A DNA stretch of 64,000 nt from Macrothele yani. Its lineage: Eukaryota > Arthropoda > Arachnida > Araneae > Macrothelidae. Shown here piece by piece: positions 43,978 through 55,085 of this stretch. The stretch lies in the NCBI GenBank assembly GCA_039090855.1, contig CM077013.1:136669240-136733239 (forward strand). Reading direction: 5' to 3'. The translations under genes and the position numbers were made by a program. The notes beneath the pieces are model-generated. The model was not told the DNA's origin and did not search any database. It saw nothing but the letters and a program-made list of their open reading frames with translations. Within the stretch, counting starts at the first letter, position 1. Each line of letters starts with the position of its first letter.

Positions 43978-46127
43978 TGTCAGATCAGGTGACCACGACA
44001 ATGGTCTTCACGTTTTGCGAACCATTCACGAACAATCCGGGCATTGTGGCTTGGGGCATTATCCTTCTGAAAGAAGACATCACTAGACGAAAATGCCATT
44101 ACGATGAAAGGCTGTACCTCATCTACTATAATGTTTAAGCACGTGGTAGACGTCATCCCTTCCTGCATATGAATAACAGGACCAAGGGATCCCCAGAAGA
44201 CCATTGTTCAAAGAATTGCACTTCCTCCACCGGCCTCATTTTTGTCCCACAATGCATCCTGGAACCAACACTTCCCCAGGTGAATGACGCACACAAACCC
44301 GGCTGTTCTCATGGTGCAACAGGAAACATTCATCTGGCCAGATGACCTTCATTCATGGCCCAGTTTTGAAGCGAAGCACACGAGTGCATTGTAACCGCCT
44401 TAGGCGGTGAATCGAAGTCAATATGAGTACTCGGAGCTGCATGCGGCTAAGCAGCCCCATTTTTAGCAGGGTTTCATATACTGTGTGTTGTGACACATTA
44501 CTCCGGCATCAGCATTCGAATTGCCGGAAAGTTGCGCCACAGTATCCCTTCTGTTGGCTGGTACCATACGGAAGAGCCTTCGCTCACCTCCAGGATCGAT
44601 GAGCCGTGTTCGGCCCACACCTTACCACAACATCCCTTCTGTTGGCTCGTACCATAAGGGATAGCCTTCGCTCACCTCTAGGATCGATGAGCCGTGTTCG
44701 GCCCACACCTTACCACAACATCCCTTCTGTTGGCTCGTACCATAAAGGATAGCCTTCGCTCACCTCTAGGATCGATGAGCCGTGGTCAAGTCACACCTTG
44801 CCACAGTATCACTTCTGTTGGCTTATACCCTACGGAAGAGCCTTCGCTCACCTCTAGCATCGATGAGCCGCGGTCGGCCCACACCTTGCCAGAGTATCCC
44901 TTCTGTTGGCTCGTACCATACGGGATAGCCTTCGCTCACCTCTAGCATCGATGAGCTGTGGTCAAGTCACACCTTGCCACAGTATCCCTTCTGTTGGCTT
45001 ATACCATACGGGATAGCCTTCGCTCACCTCTAGCATCGATGAGCCGTGGTCGGCCCACACCTTCCCAGAGTATGCCTTCTGTTGGCTCGTTCCATACGGG
45101 ATAGCCTTCGCTCACCTCTAGCATCGATGAGCTGTGGTCAAGTCACACCTTGCCACAGTATCCCTTCTGTTGGCTTATACCGTACGGGATAGCCTTCGCT
45201 CACCTCTAGCATCGATGAGCCGTGATCGGCCCACACCTTGCCACAGTATCCCTTCTGTTGGGCTCGTACCATACGGGATAGCCTTCGCTCTACTCTAGCA
45301 CCTATGAGCCGTGGTCAGCCCACACCTTGCCACAGTATCCCTTCTGCTGGCTGGTACCATACGGGATAGCCTTGTCTCACTTCTAGCATCGATGCGCCGT
45401 GGTCGGCCCACACCTTCCCAGAGTATCCCTTCTGTTGGCTCGTACTATACGGGATAGCCTTCGATCACCTCTAGCATCGATGAGCCGTGGTCAAGTCACA
45501 CCTTGCCACAGTATCCCTTCTGTTGGCTTATACCATACGGGATAGCCTTCGCTCACCTCTAGCATCGATGAGCCGTGGTCGGCCCACAACTTGCCACAGT
45601 ATCCCTTCTCTTGGCTTATACCATACGGGATAGCCTTCGCTCTAGTCTAGCACCCATGAGCTGTGGTCGGCCCACACCTTGCTACAGTATCCCTTCTGCT
45701 GGCTGATACCATACGGGATAGCCTTGGCTCACCTCTAGCACCAATGCGCCGTGGTCAGCCCACACCTTGCCACAGTATCCCTTCCGCTGGCTGGTACCAT
45801 ACGGGATAGCTTTCGTTCAACATTAGAATCCATGAGACATAGTTGGCCCACACCTTGCCAAAGGTTCGTGAAATTTTCCTGCTCGGACAACCTTATGAAG
45901 GTAATAACCACCTGTGAGCGTGAGCACCACACAAGCTTTGCTGTCTCGGACATGCTCTGACAACAATTATAGTTATCAAGACGAAATTTAGTACTGAGGA
46001 CAAATAATATTCTAGTCGTCTGGCCACTACAAGTTGGCGTTTGTCAAACTCGATTAGGTCCACTGCCATTCCAATCTGAAGAACACCAATAACACTGATT
46101 AATAAAACTCAGTATCAGGTGTTATTT
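43978..46127 (-). pseudogene. Tc1-like element with internal satellite expansion
   Basis: The transposase runs on the minus strand. The N-terminal helix-turn-helix is at about 45960-45860 (ETAKLVWCSRSQVV), interrupted by the 88-bp array (see 44534). After the array come the second DNA-binding region, the first DDE part (about 44500-44230) and FQKDNAPSHNARIVREWF with the second catalytic Asp near 44065. The C-terminus is lost at 43978. The right end adjoins the Tc1 element at 46129. A related copy with a single, unamplified segment is at 62680-63815. Confidence 0.8.
44534..45868. repeat. 88-bp satellite, about 15 units, derived from Tc1 transposase
   Basis: Units read CACAGTATCCCTTCTGTTGG, CTCGTACCATACGGGATAGC, CTTCGCTCACCTCTAGCATC, GATGAGCCGTGGTCGGCCCA, CACCTTGC. 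CCCTTCTG words start at 44546, 44634 and so on at 88-bp steps up to 45779. The reverse complement translates as GVGRPRLIDARGERRL then SRMVPANRRDTVA, the GRPR linker and start of the second helix-turn-helix of the host Tc1 transposase. Since 88 is not a multiple of three, the array destroys the frame. Confidence 0.95.
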
Positions 46128-46128
46128 A

Positions 46129-47360
46129 CACTGATGAGTCATAACATTATGACCACTTACCTAATAAGCTGTAGGACCCCATTTAGCCTGCAAAACAGCA
46201 GCCACTCGGCGAGAAAGTAATTCAATGATGTTGCGATAGGTATCCTGGGGTATCTGGTTCCATAATTTCAACAGCAGGTCCTGCAGTTCTCGTACATTTT
46301 GGGGTGGTAGTGATTTAGCGAGAACCTCCCTTTTCCAAGAAGAACCACAAATGTTCGATTGGGTTCATGTCGGGTGAAGTTAGAGGCCAGTCCATTAACA
46401 AAAAGTCACCAGCATGTTCCTCGAAACACTCAATGAAGATTCTGGCAGTGTGGTATGGCACATTATCCTGTTGGTAATGGTCATCACCAGCAGGAAACAC
46501 AGTTGCCATGAATGGGTGAACTTGGTCCGCAGCGGTGTTCAGATACCTCACAGTTCTTAGCGATTTTGCTATTGGGATAATAAGGCCTAAAGTTTCCATA
46601 TAATGAGGCTTAAACGTCGCCTACAGCATAACACCACCGCCGGTGGCGGCTATTTCCTCCCAACAAGGCATCCAGGTGCCATAGACTCTGTTGGTAATCG
46701 GCATATCCGCGCTCGGCCATCTACGTGATGCACCAGCAATCTTGATTCGTAAGACCAGGCCACTTTCTTCCAATCATCCAAGGTCCAATCTCGATGACCT
46801 TGGGTCCATTTCATGCGCTGTTGGCGATGACGTGCAGTCAGCATTGGGACACCGCTAGGTCTACAGCTACGCAGGCCCATGCGCAGAAGGTTGCGAAGAA
46901 CTGTGTGCTGTGACACATTGCTCTGATTACCACTGTCGTAATTGTGGGTGATTTGTCGCACTGTGGCCCTGCGTTCGCTGCGAACAATGCGCGAAGATCC
47001 CCGCTCCCCTGTGGCATCAGTGAGCTGCGAGCAACACACATCTGGACGACGGTTAGTCATTTGGCCATCTGTGCACAATTTTGGATATGTACTCACCACA
47101 GCTGCACGCGAACAACCCACAAGCCGCGTCGTTTCCGAGATCGTAGTTTCGAGGCGCCGTGCAATCACAATTTGTCCTTTAACAAACTCCAATAAATCGG
47201 CAACTTTTCCCATTCTGACACCGAACATTCTACCAACCGAAAGTCTTTTTTCGGGTTGTATATATACCGCTCTGTGAACTTCACCTGCACCACCGTTCGG
47301 TCTCCAAGCGCTCTCATTTCTCTAGGCTCGGGGTGTTCATTATGTAATAGCTCATCGGTG
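46129..47360 (-). mobile_element. Tc1-like element with both termini
   Basis: The ends CACTGATGAGTCATAACATT (left) and, read inward from the right, CACCGATGAGCTATTACATA are inverted repeats flanked by TA at 46127-46128 and 47361-47362. The length is 1232 bp. Confidence 0.93.
46161..47213 (-). pseudogene. Tc1 transposase, decayed
   Basis: Starts MGKVADLLEFVKGQIVIARR at 47213. Two helix-turn-helix segments (CSRAAVVSTYPK; RQITHNYDSGNQSNVSQHTV) are joined by a linker that has lost GRPR. The first catalytic motif reads WSYESRLLV, with Tyr for Asp. The second (YQQDNVPYHTA) and third (SPDMNPIEHLW) are preserved. Frameshifts occur near 46650 and 46320. A closely related but differently damaged copy is at 1-768. 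Confidence 0.9.
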
Positions 47361-47362
47361 TA

Positions 47363-48177
47363 TAAGAATTAAGTTATAGGCTAACACCAGAAAACAGAAT
47401 GCATATTATCCAAGACTTCAGGTTACATGTTGTTTGCTCCATTTCTGACGGGTGCTTTGTTGCTGTGGGAATCATCAGGACACATTTTCATAAGCTGCGA
47501 CCAGTGGTGTCATTCAGCCGGTTCTCGCGAACCGGTTGTGAAAAACATACCAGTTTGGTCGAATCGATTGCTGACTTTAACGATGTTGAACTGAGCATTG
47601 GTAGTCCTGTCTCATTATACTGTCTCTATTTAAGTTTGGATCTTTTATGATGGCCAAACAATGTGACACATTTTTCTTGGATTTCTCGGGAAGTAATGAA
47701 TTAATATTCTTAAAATTTCCTATTCCAATTAATTATTTTAGGGATCTAACTGATGAAAGTGATTTTCCATCCAAAACTATACCGAAAAATATTCTTGAAA
47801 AAATAAAAAAAAACAATTTACGAAAGTGATTGCTGTAAACTTAGCAGAAGCAGAAATGACATTTAATTTAATGAACCTTACGGTTACAGATAAAAGACAT
47901 GCTTTTCTCGTTGGCAATATTTTCCATCTGACGATCATTAAACTTATTGGAAACCCAGGGTCATTGTGGGACCCGACACAGTTTGTGAAATCGTGGTTAC
48001 GGAAGGAACATCACACACCGACTGACGCTTTAGTGAATAAAAGAGCTAATCTGGAACACACCAGAAAGTAACACTATTTGCAGTGAGAAATACATGCGTA
48101 AGATTATAGTGCAATGGACTTCTCCAGAAAGCATACAATTACGTAAGTATTTAATTTTTCTGCGTCTTTAAAGCAAC
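47363..48177. other. spacer; possible hAT-like end near 47500
   Basis: CAGTGGTGTCATTCAGCCGG (47501-47520) followed by a CCGGTT...AACCGG hairpin looks like a hAT terminus, but no opposite end was found. Open frames at 47647-48071 have no recognisable motif. Confidence 0.35.
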
Positions 48178-49399
48178 AAAACTGTTTCAATTGAATTAGA
48201 GACAGCTGGCGTTATGCAAATGTGGCGCTGTAGGCGGCCCTCTAAACGGAAACGACATGACGTATGCAGCGATCCGACAATATAAAGAGTGATGCGACGG
48301 GAATCAGTAAGAGTCGGACGCAGTATGGGTAACACGAAACATCTAAGCGCATTTGATAGTGGACAAATTGTCGGGGCCCGACGAATGGGTCACTCCATCT
48401 CGGAAGTCGTGCAGACAGGGATTTTCACGAGCCACTGTGTCACGGGTGTACCGAGAGTACATCAAATCCGGTAAAACCATCCCTGCAAGGGCCAACTGCC
48501 TTGGACAACAGCGTGTGGATGAGCGAGGTCATCGTCGGCTAGCTCGCATTGTAACAGCGGATAGACGGACCACAGTGCAAGAAATCACTCGGCAATTTTA
48601 CGCTGGTGCACAAAAACGTGTAAGCAGCCACACCATCCAGAACCATCTTCTCGCTATGGGGTACAGAAGCCATCGTCCCACGAGAGTAGCGCTGCTGACC
48701 CCACACCACAGGGTGCAAAGATTACCATGGGCGCTGGAACATCGCCACTGGATCCTGGAAAAATGCTGCCTGGACTAATGAGTCGAGATTCACGTTGGTG
48801 CATGCGGATGGCAGGATACGAATAAGGAGCAAACCCAATGAAGCCATGGATCCTTCTTGCCAGCAGGGTACTCTTCAAGCTGGTGTGGGTGGCATTCTCG
48901 TCTGGGGGACTGTTTACGTGGACTGAAACGGGACCCCTGGTACGTGTGACATCGTCCCTCACAGGTCAACTTTACCGGGATAACCTGGACGACCATTTGC
49001 TCCCGTTTGTGCTTCTTCAACATCCCACTGGGGACCTCATCCTGCAAAAAGACAACGCACCTTGCAATCGCTCCCAAATCGTATCCGATTGGTTGGATGA
49101 ACACTCCACCGACGTGACCTCGCTTCCTTGGCCAGGTACGTCACCTGACCTCAATCCCATCGAGCACATCTGGGATACCGTCGAGAGAGATGTTCGAGGC
49201 TCTAACCCATCCCCCCCGCCCCTCCATCAAATCTTCGTGAACTGTGGGAGCTTGTTCAGGGGTCGTGGATCCGTATGGCTTCCCAACGCTTCCGGTGTCT
49301 TGTCGAGTCCATGCCGAGACGAATCGCCGCCGTCATCAGGACGAAAGGTGGTGCTACACCTTACTAGACAGGTATCCCTAATTCAATTTCTCTTCAGTG
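48178..49399 (+). mobile_element. Tc1-like element with decayed transposase
   Basis: Terminal repeats share AATTGAATTAG (left near 48190; right, complement, near 49383) and the right end CAGTG is followed by TA. The transposase starts MGNTKHLSAFDSGQIVGARR at 48325 and shifts frame near 48410. It contains GFSRATVSRVYREY, HTIQNHLLAMGYRSHRPTR, WTNESRFTLVHADGR (first catalytic Asp replaced by Asn), LQKDNAPCNRS (second kept), and SPDLNPIEHIWDTVE (third kept). Further shifts occur near 48775, 48920 and 49215. The C-terminus ends SMPRRIAAVIRTKGG near 49360. Confidence 0.88.
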
Positions 49400-49405
49400 T
49401 ATATA

Positions 49406-50822
49406 CACTCATTATCATAAAAATCCGCGCACCAAGAAAAAACCTGGCGATTAACGTGGAACTCGGGGAATAGCTACGGGCAGGGCACACATGCAAATAA
49501 TAAAAGTTTCGTGCGATTCCGCGTGCCCGCGCGTCCAAGACCAGCGCTGCAATTACAATCCTTTGAGCTTGTAAGGCGCCCCGCAGGGGATTCCACATGC
49601 GTGCCGAAGTAAGAGTCAGGTGAGATCCCTGAGCGATAGATATCTCGATGAGCCACCGTAGATTTGCGTACGGGCAACTGACGGAGTTTGAACGAGGCCT
49701 TATCGTAAGGATGAGAGTGACAGGGTGGTCGGCGCGCCGAATCGGCCGCCATTTGGGCCGGTTGGACAGTACGGTGCGATCGTGTTGGGAGCAATGGGCA
49801 CGGGAAGACACCCAGATACGGCGGACTGGCTCTGAACGACCCAGACACACCACCATAGAGAGGACCGTGGGATCATGAGAGAGGAACTCAGAGATGCAAC
49901 GACGTCCTTGTCCAATATCCAGAGGCATGTGACGGCTGTACAAAGAACTCCTGAGTCCGCCAGAAACATTTTCAGACGCCTGGCAGAGACGAATCTGCAC
50001 ACTCGACGGCCTTTATGTTTTCTGCCATTAACACCTGACCATCGTCGGTGTAGATTGCAGTGGTGTCAGAAGCAAGCAACGGGGAATGCTACGGACTGGC
50101 AACGCTTAGTATTCAGCGACGAATCCCGCTCTTGTATTGGAACGGGCGACTACCGTATCAGAGTGTGGAGGACCGCAGGTGAGAGCTACAATCCCAATCT
50201 CACTGTACAGCGGCACACATCCCGAACTGCAGGCGTGATGGTTTGGGGAGCCATTGCGTGTGACAGTAGTACTTCCCTCGCAGTGATCCGAGAGACGTTG
50301 ACAGCCCAGTGCTATGTAAAGGAGATCCTACTGCGCCGTGTGCTGCCTTTCTTGGCGGGGCGGCCCGGAGCCATTTTCCAACAAGATAACGCCAGTTCGC
50401 ACACGGCTCGGGTTTTCCAGGATTGTCTACGTCATGCCTTGGCGTTACCGTGGCCTTCCATATCGCCTGATCTCTTGCCCATCAAGCACGAGTGGGACCA
50501 GCTGGGACACCTGCTTTCTGCATGTCCCAGTGTTCGTGATTTAGTACGTCCGTTCCAAGAAGTGTGAGCCAATCTGTCCCAGGATAACATACGGCGTTTC
50601 TCTGACTCCATGCCGGACTGTATCACCATACTTATCTGAGCACGAGGTGTTCCGTCGCGGTACTAACGCTGACCGGAATGTGTACCGTATGTCCGCGGTA
50701 AATCGTCCTGCAGCTGTGATATTGTAATCCCTTCTGTACTTGGTATGTTCTATCTCATTACTAAAATCTCATTTCAATCCAACGACTCCTTTTTGGTGCG
50801 CGGATTTTTATGACAATTAATG
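49406..50822 (+). mobile_element. Tc1-like element, best preserved, both termini
   Basis: Ends CACTCATTATCATAAAAATC and, read inward from the right, CATTAATTGTCATAAAAATC, both continuing CGCGCACCA, are flanked by TA at 49404-49405 and 50823-50824. The length is 1417 bp. It sits only 6 bp from the preceding Tc1. The same family is split by the hAT at 17812-20864. Confidence 0.95.
49648..50639 (+). pseudogene. Tc1 transposase, nearly complete but inactive
   Basis: Starts MSHRRFAYGQLTEFERGLIV at 49648. Helix-turn-helix WSARRIGRHLGRLDSTVRSC, linker RRTGSERPRHT, then a one-base frameshift near 49865 into a long frame (49875-50567) with RNIFRRLAETNLHTRRPL, first catalytic FSDESRS, VMVWGAIA, second catalytic FQQDNASSHTARVF. 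The third motif reads LLPIKHEWDQ, where the catalytic Glu of PIEH is Lys. A TGA at 50565-50567 precedes the normal C-terminus (ANLSQDNIRRFSDSMPDCI) ending at 50639. It is the least damaged Tc1 gene in the window. Confidence 0.92.
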
Positions 50823-50859
50823 TATGCACAGCACCCTCCTCCCCCCAATATAATGTTTG

Positions 50860-50934
50860 GCCTAACGCTTACCAACATCCGCGTAGCCCCGCTTCCCCTA
50901 ATACGTTTACCCTAATGGTGAAAATCTTCCAAAT
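50860..50934. repeat. left flank of CGTTTNCCCTAAT minisatellite
   Basis: GCGTAGCCCCGCTTCCCCTA and ACGTTTACCCTAAT match the units of the array at 51560-51950, so the intervening foldback interrupts one array. Confidence 0.6.
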
Positions 50935-51558
50935 ATGTGGAGACAATGTAAATAGACAAAGCCATCGCTCTTTCCACGTTTTTCTTTAATTAACACACGG
51001 CAACCGGAAAATTGTATTTCACCGCTGGAATCGAATCCCAGATCTCTCGATAACTAGCCGAGTGCGTTCGCATTACGTAACGGTGGCCAACAATCCACGG
51101 CGCTATGTGTGTTTATCTGTCTGCATCTGACTTCACAAATCCGTAGAGATGGGCTCAGCAACTGAGACGTCTCCATCTGGTGGGGCTTGACGGCACAAGC
51201 TATTTAATTATAGCTAATAAATCCAAAGGGCGAGAGAAATGGTGAAAATCTTCCGAAAACATAGCGACAATGTAAATAGACAAGTCATCGCTCTTTTCAC
51301 GTTTTTATTTAATTAACACACAGCAACCGCAAAAATGGTATTTCGACACCGTGGAGACGTCTCAGTTGCAGAACCCCTCCCTACGAATTTGTGCAGTCAG
51401 AAGCTGACAGGTAAACACACATAGCGCCGTGGATTGTTGGCACCGTAGCGTAAAGCGAACGCACTTGGCTAGTTATCGAGAGATCTAGGGTTCGATCCCA
51501 GCGGTGGAATACAATTTTTCGGTTGCTGAGTGTTAATTAAAGAAAATCGTGGAAAATG
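50935..51558. mobile_element. foldback element with tRNA-like sequence in each arm
   Basis: The left arm (about 50975-51185) and right arm (about 51345-51555) are inverted copies of roughly 200 bp. Each contains a box B (GGGTTCGATCCCAG on the right; complement on the left) and A-box-like GTAGCGTAAAGCGAACGC, so two tRNA-like promoters face each other. In the centre, 51239-51345 is a direct copy of 50931-51010 (ATGGTGAAAATCTTCC, GACAATGTAAATAGACAA). It probably reflects insertion of one tRNA-like SINE beside an inverted one, or a true foldback. Confidence 0.7.
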
Positions 51559-51559
51559 C

Positions 51560-51955
51560 GAATTACTATTTCCCTTAATTTCGTTTGCCGTAATCTGGTT
51601 TCCTCTGATTTACGTTTTCCCGAATCACGTTTACCCCAATCGCTTTTACCCTAAATCGCTTTTACCCGAATTCTCATTCCCCCTAATTTCGTTTGCCCTA
51701 ATCTCGTTTCCCCTGATTCCCGTTTGCCCGAATCGCGTTTACCAGAAATCCGTTTTATCCGAATTTCGTTTGCCCTAATCTTATTCCTCCTATTTCACGT
51801 TCGACCGAATTCCATTTATCCCAATCGCGTTTACCCGAGATTGCTTTTATCCTAATTTCCATTTCCTTTTATTTCGTGGTTGCTCTAATCTCCTTTGCTC
51901 TAAACACGTTTGCCTGTATCATGTTTGTCCTCATTTTAGTTAACCAAAATAAAAC
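51560..51955. repeat. degenerate 16-17-bp minisatellite (CGTTTNCCCTAAT)
   Basis: About 24 imperfect units of the form AATYNCGTTTRCCCTAATC. The unit length drifts and no two neighbours are identical, indicating age. It is not a telomeric repeat. Confidence 0.85.
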
Positions 51956-52129
51956 TGTGGGTCTCGATTTTTCAAGTAAATTCTTCTTTCCATTCTCATT
52001 GATGATGTCGACCACCCTGCCAGCAAAAATGTAAAGAAGTGCGCGTGGTTACTGCCATCATGCGGCTAGTCCTTAATGCAGCCACTGTAGCCGTCACATC
52101 CAGATTTTATTAAAGCAAGAAATAGTATT
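51956..52129. other. spacer without recognisable feature
   Basis: No signal recognised. Confidence 0.4.
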
Positions 52130-52143
52130 ATAATGCATTCGTA

Positions 52144-52343
52144 GCCGCCCCGGTGGCTCAGTGGTCTAAGCGATGGCCTCTGATCATTCCTCCGAACGGG
52201 TCGGGTTTGGATGTTGTGTTTGTCTTACGGCACTGGATCTCTCCTTCCCTGGAACCAGTGACCCTAAATTAGGGACGGGTGACTGCTATAGCCCATTGAG
52301 TTGCTCACGGTGGTCGTTAAAAATCCAATTAAAAAAAATAATA
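52144..52343 (+). mobile_element. tRNA-derived SINE, family 1, with 12-bp target duplication
   Basis: Head GCCGCCCCGGTGGCTCAGTG, body and A-rich tail. ATAATGCATTCG at 52130-52141 and 52344-52355 is the target duplication. Box B is deleted (GGGTCGGG joins directly to TTTGGATGTTG), so this copy cannot itself drive normal Pol III transcription. Confidence 0.92.
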
Positions 52344-52355
52344 ATAATGCATTCG

Positions 52356-52799
52356 CTGGAATTGTAAACGCAGAAGCCCACTTTGAGAGTTCTTAGTGTA
52401 CTAGACTCTCATCCCACCCCGGACGAGACTATACTCCAGCTGTGAAAACGCCTTTTGTTAATTCAGTTCCACCTTTATATTAACAGTAGACGTCGGTCTA
52501 TCACGCTCGAATGTTTTCCCATTTGTCGCCCTCAGTGTTTTTATTTCAAGGAAATGTCCGTCTGTTCGTACCCGTGCTACTTTATTAATCTGTCACAGCG
52601 TCATTTTCTTGTAGGACTTCCGTCCACAGGTAGTAGAGTTTAGGTCCCAGCCACCTACAGCTAGATCGCCTTTTGGGCAGGACACAGAAACGGAAGGAAT
52701 GAGAGCAAGTCTAGCGACTTTGACAGAACAGTTTGTAGTGAGCTTAGAGTACAGTAGATGGCGCCACCGTACAAGTACGATATTGCACATAGAGGGGTG
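52356..52799. other. spacer without recognisable feature
   Basis: No coding or structural signal. Confidence 0.45.
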
Positions 52800-52962
52800 A
52801 GAGAATTTCAGGTGGGGTATAGGAAAGGATACCTATTTAACCAGTGGGTCCAGCCTGGGGGCCGTCACTTAACGTGCTCGTCCGATGCACGGCGGATATT
52901 CAGCGATTGTTAGTAAATCACACCATCTCTGAAACCACTAAGCCATCCGCGGCAATTAATCT
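52800..52962 (-). mobile_element. tRNA-derived SINE, family 2, diverged
   Basis: Shares GCACGGCGGATATT and the complement of CCGCGG...GGCTTAGTGG with the copy at 42690-42895. Box B is degraded. Confidence 0.5.
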
Positions 52963-53059
52963 GTCACATTTTCCGTATCTCGAAAATCAACAAACTATTT
53001 AAAAAAAAACTGCAAAGTGGATTTTTTTTCCACTTTAGATGAAAACGTTTTTTTAATTC

Positions 53060-53240
53060 CCCCTTCAAAGCTACAGAGTATGATGTCGGAACTTGCTGGA
53101 TTAAAAATTAACTAGAAAAAAAAGGCGGATAAAATATGAACTTTCAGAAGACAAAACCGACGTACAAAGCTTTTTCCAAAAATGATGTTTTTGCGATTGA
53201 TGGGCAAAAGCTCAAGGTAACCGATACATTGGCATCACGT
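53060..53240 (+). pseudogene. RTE LINE internal fragment
   Basis: AGAGTATGATGTCGGAACTT and GAACTTTCAGAAGACAAAA, then GATTGATGGGCAAAAGCTCA, match the region just downstream of the reverse transcriptase in the intact RTE (29345-29480). Only about 180 bp remain. Confidence 0.8.
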
Positions 53241-53284
53241 ACATATGTTCTCTCTTAGAAAAAAGAAATACTTCTGGCCTCTAT

Positions 53285-53512
53285 GTTCACCAGACGGTTG
53301 TAATAAAAAAACCCTTTAAGAATGACCAAAAGAGCTTTATCAACCTGCCTTAAAGAACATAAATGAAGTGTTAAATATTCACGAAAAACTACAGATCTAG
53401 TTAAAACTGTTATTGACAAACGGCTTACACCTGTTTGGGAAGAAAGGAGGTGGATCCAGAGGAGGGCGCCTTCCCTCAGGACCAAGGAGAAGCTTCCATC
53501 TGTTAGGTTTTA
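53285..53512 (+). pseudogene. possible Penelope-like or related GIY-YIG fragment
   Basis: One frame reads TKRALSTCLKEHK, stop, then KTTDLVKTVIDKRLTPVWEE. The TKR-LST-LKEHK phrase resembles the middle of GIY-YIG endonucleases of Penelope-like elements. The catalytic GIY and YIG motifs are not visible, so this is tentative. Confidence 0.3.
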
Positions 53513-54479
53513 ATAACAAATTGAATATTTTTCGTGACAGAAAGTAATACATAAAAGTATATTACTTTCCTTAATTAACTGAAAGAATTTATAGGCATAC
53601 TAAGAACATTTTTTTCATTTTGAGGAATAATATCAGAAAGGTGCCCAGTTATTCTCAACACCCCCTCCCCCCTCACGAAAATGTGAGAAGAAGCAAAAGC
53701 CACTTCACATTACACAGGTTGAAAACGAGCGTGAATCTATCGAAATTTCAACCAATTATTAAGCTTGCAACAAGGACCCATCCGTCAAATTCAACAAAAT
53801 ATGGGATAATTTCCTTACGTTTTCCCCAAATATAAACACCCAATCAAACTTTCCGAAAATACAGCAGAATCTTGCCAAGAGATGACAGCACATGACCACA
53901 TGGTGAGAATTTTGAAAACTGATGAAGAATGGAATGTATGCGATTTGATGGTTTTTCCGTTTCTTTTACAGGCATTTAAATAAAGTCTTAGTGATTTTAA
54001 AAATGACCTATGCAAAATAAAATTCCATTAGTAATTACTGCTCTAATTTGTTTTATATGGATCGCGTTTTTCTTATGTATTTGGTTAAACTCCTGAAAAA
54101 AGCATGTCAATGGGATGTTATGGAAGGAGCGTAAATTGAATGAATATTTTTTTTTTTTACGCAATTTCAATTCTTAAATCGACTTTACTGATCTTGTTCA
54201 TAATTTTTAAATCATGAACAAGATATGATTATTCAATATTTATATTGATGGACACTATCTCAAAACTAAATCTAAGCAAAGGAAATCTCTTCGGATTAGG
54301 TATAACTGCACTAAAAAAAAAAAAGATTTCTCTTCATTTAAATTGACAACCAAAATTTTAAACCTGTAATTGGTAACAATTTTTTCAATCCAATTAATTT
54401 CCTCAACGGCTCACCACTTACCTTTTATATTCCATACGATTACATAATAGCACTAATGCTAAACGCATTTAATTCGAAG
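53513..54479. other. A/T-rich spacer without recognisable feature
   Basis: No coding or structural signal. Confidence 0.45.
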
Positions 54480-55085
54480 CACGTTTAAAAAATTTGCGCA
54501 AATTTTAACGAGAAAAAGATCGATGGCAAGATAAAGGTAACGGCAGCAAGGTATATGGGTGCACCAACTCCGACAAAATTTCCTACCTTTAGTAAACACG
54601 CGCACATACCGTTAGCACTTTTTGACGAAAACCTGCGCATGATGTAACCCTGTTTTGAAGAAATCTGAGCAAAACACAATGTCGATTAACGATGAAAACT
54701 TTTTTCCACTGATAAGCAAGAAAAAAGGCGAAACTAAGAGAAAGGGTAACAGCAGTAAGCTAAACGGGTGCACTTTCTTCCACGCCACACGGACTACACA
54801 ATTTTCTCTCCACACGCACATACATTGCAGCACTTATTGATGAACACTCACAAATATTATAGTACTTTTCTGGAGAATTTTCACACAATAACTATTAATG
54901 ATGAAGCACTATTTCCACTGTAATGCGGGGAAAAATGAGAACCAAGTATAAAGTTATGGCAGCAATGTAAACGAATGTGGCAGATTTCACTATGTAGAAC
55001 ACGGGCACACACAACAGCACTTAATGATGAATACACTAATTTGCTGATTAGTGTAAAAACACGACACACGCACTGTAATACTCTT
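54480..55085. repeat. 207-bp tandem repeat, three diverged units
   Basis: GTAACGGCAGCAAG, GTAACAGCAGTAAG and GTTATGGCAGCAATG start at 54537, 54746 and 54953. They share downstream words (CACGCGCACATAC / CACACGCACATACAT / CACGGGCACACAC, then GCACTT...GATGAA). Confidence 0.75.

Noticed and set aside
47647..48071. Short host exons (60- and 81-residue frames)
   Set aside because: No motif, splice signal or similarity recognised; lengths fit chance open frames in A/T-rich DNA.
51560..51955. Internal telomere repeat because of many CCCTAA words
   Set aside because: The period is 16-17 bp with a constant CGTTT part, so it is not the TTAGG or TTAGGG telomeric repeat.
53285..53512. Firm call of a Penelope-like GIY-YIG gene
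   Set aside because: Only a TKRxLSTxLKEHK-like phrase is seen; the GIY and YIG motifs are absent, so it is kept only as a low-confidence fragment.
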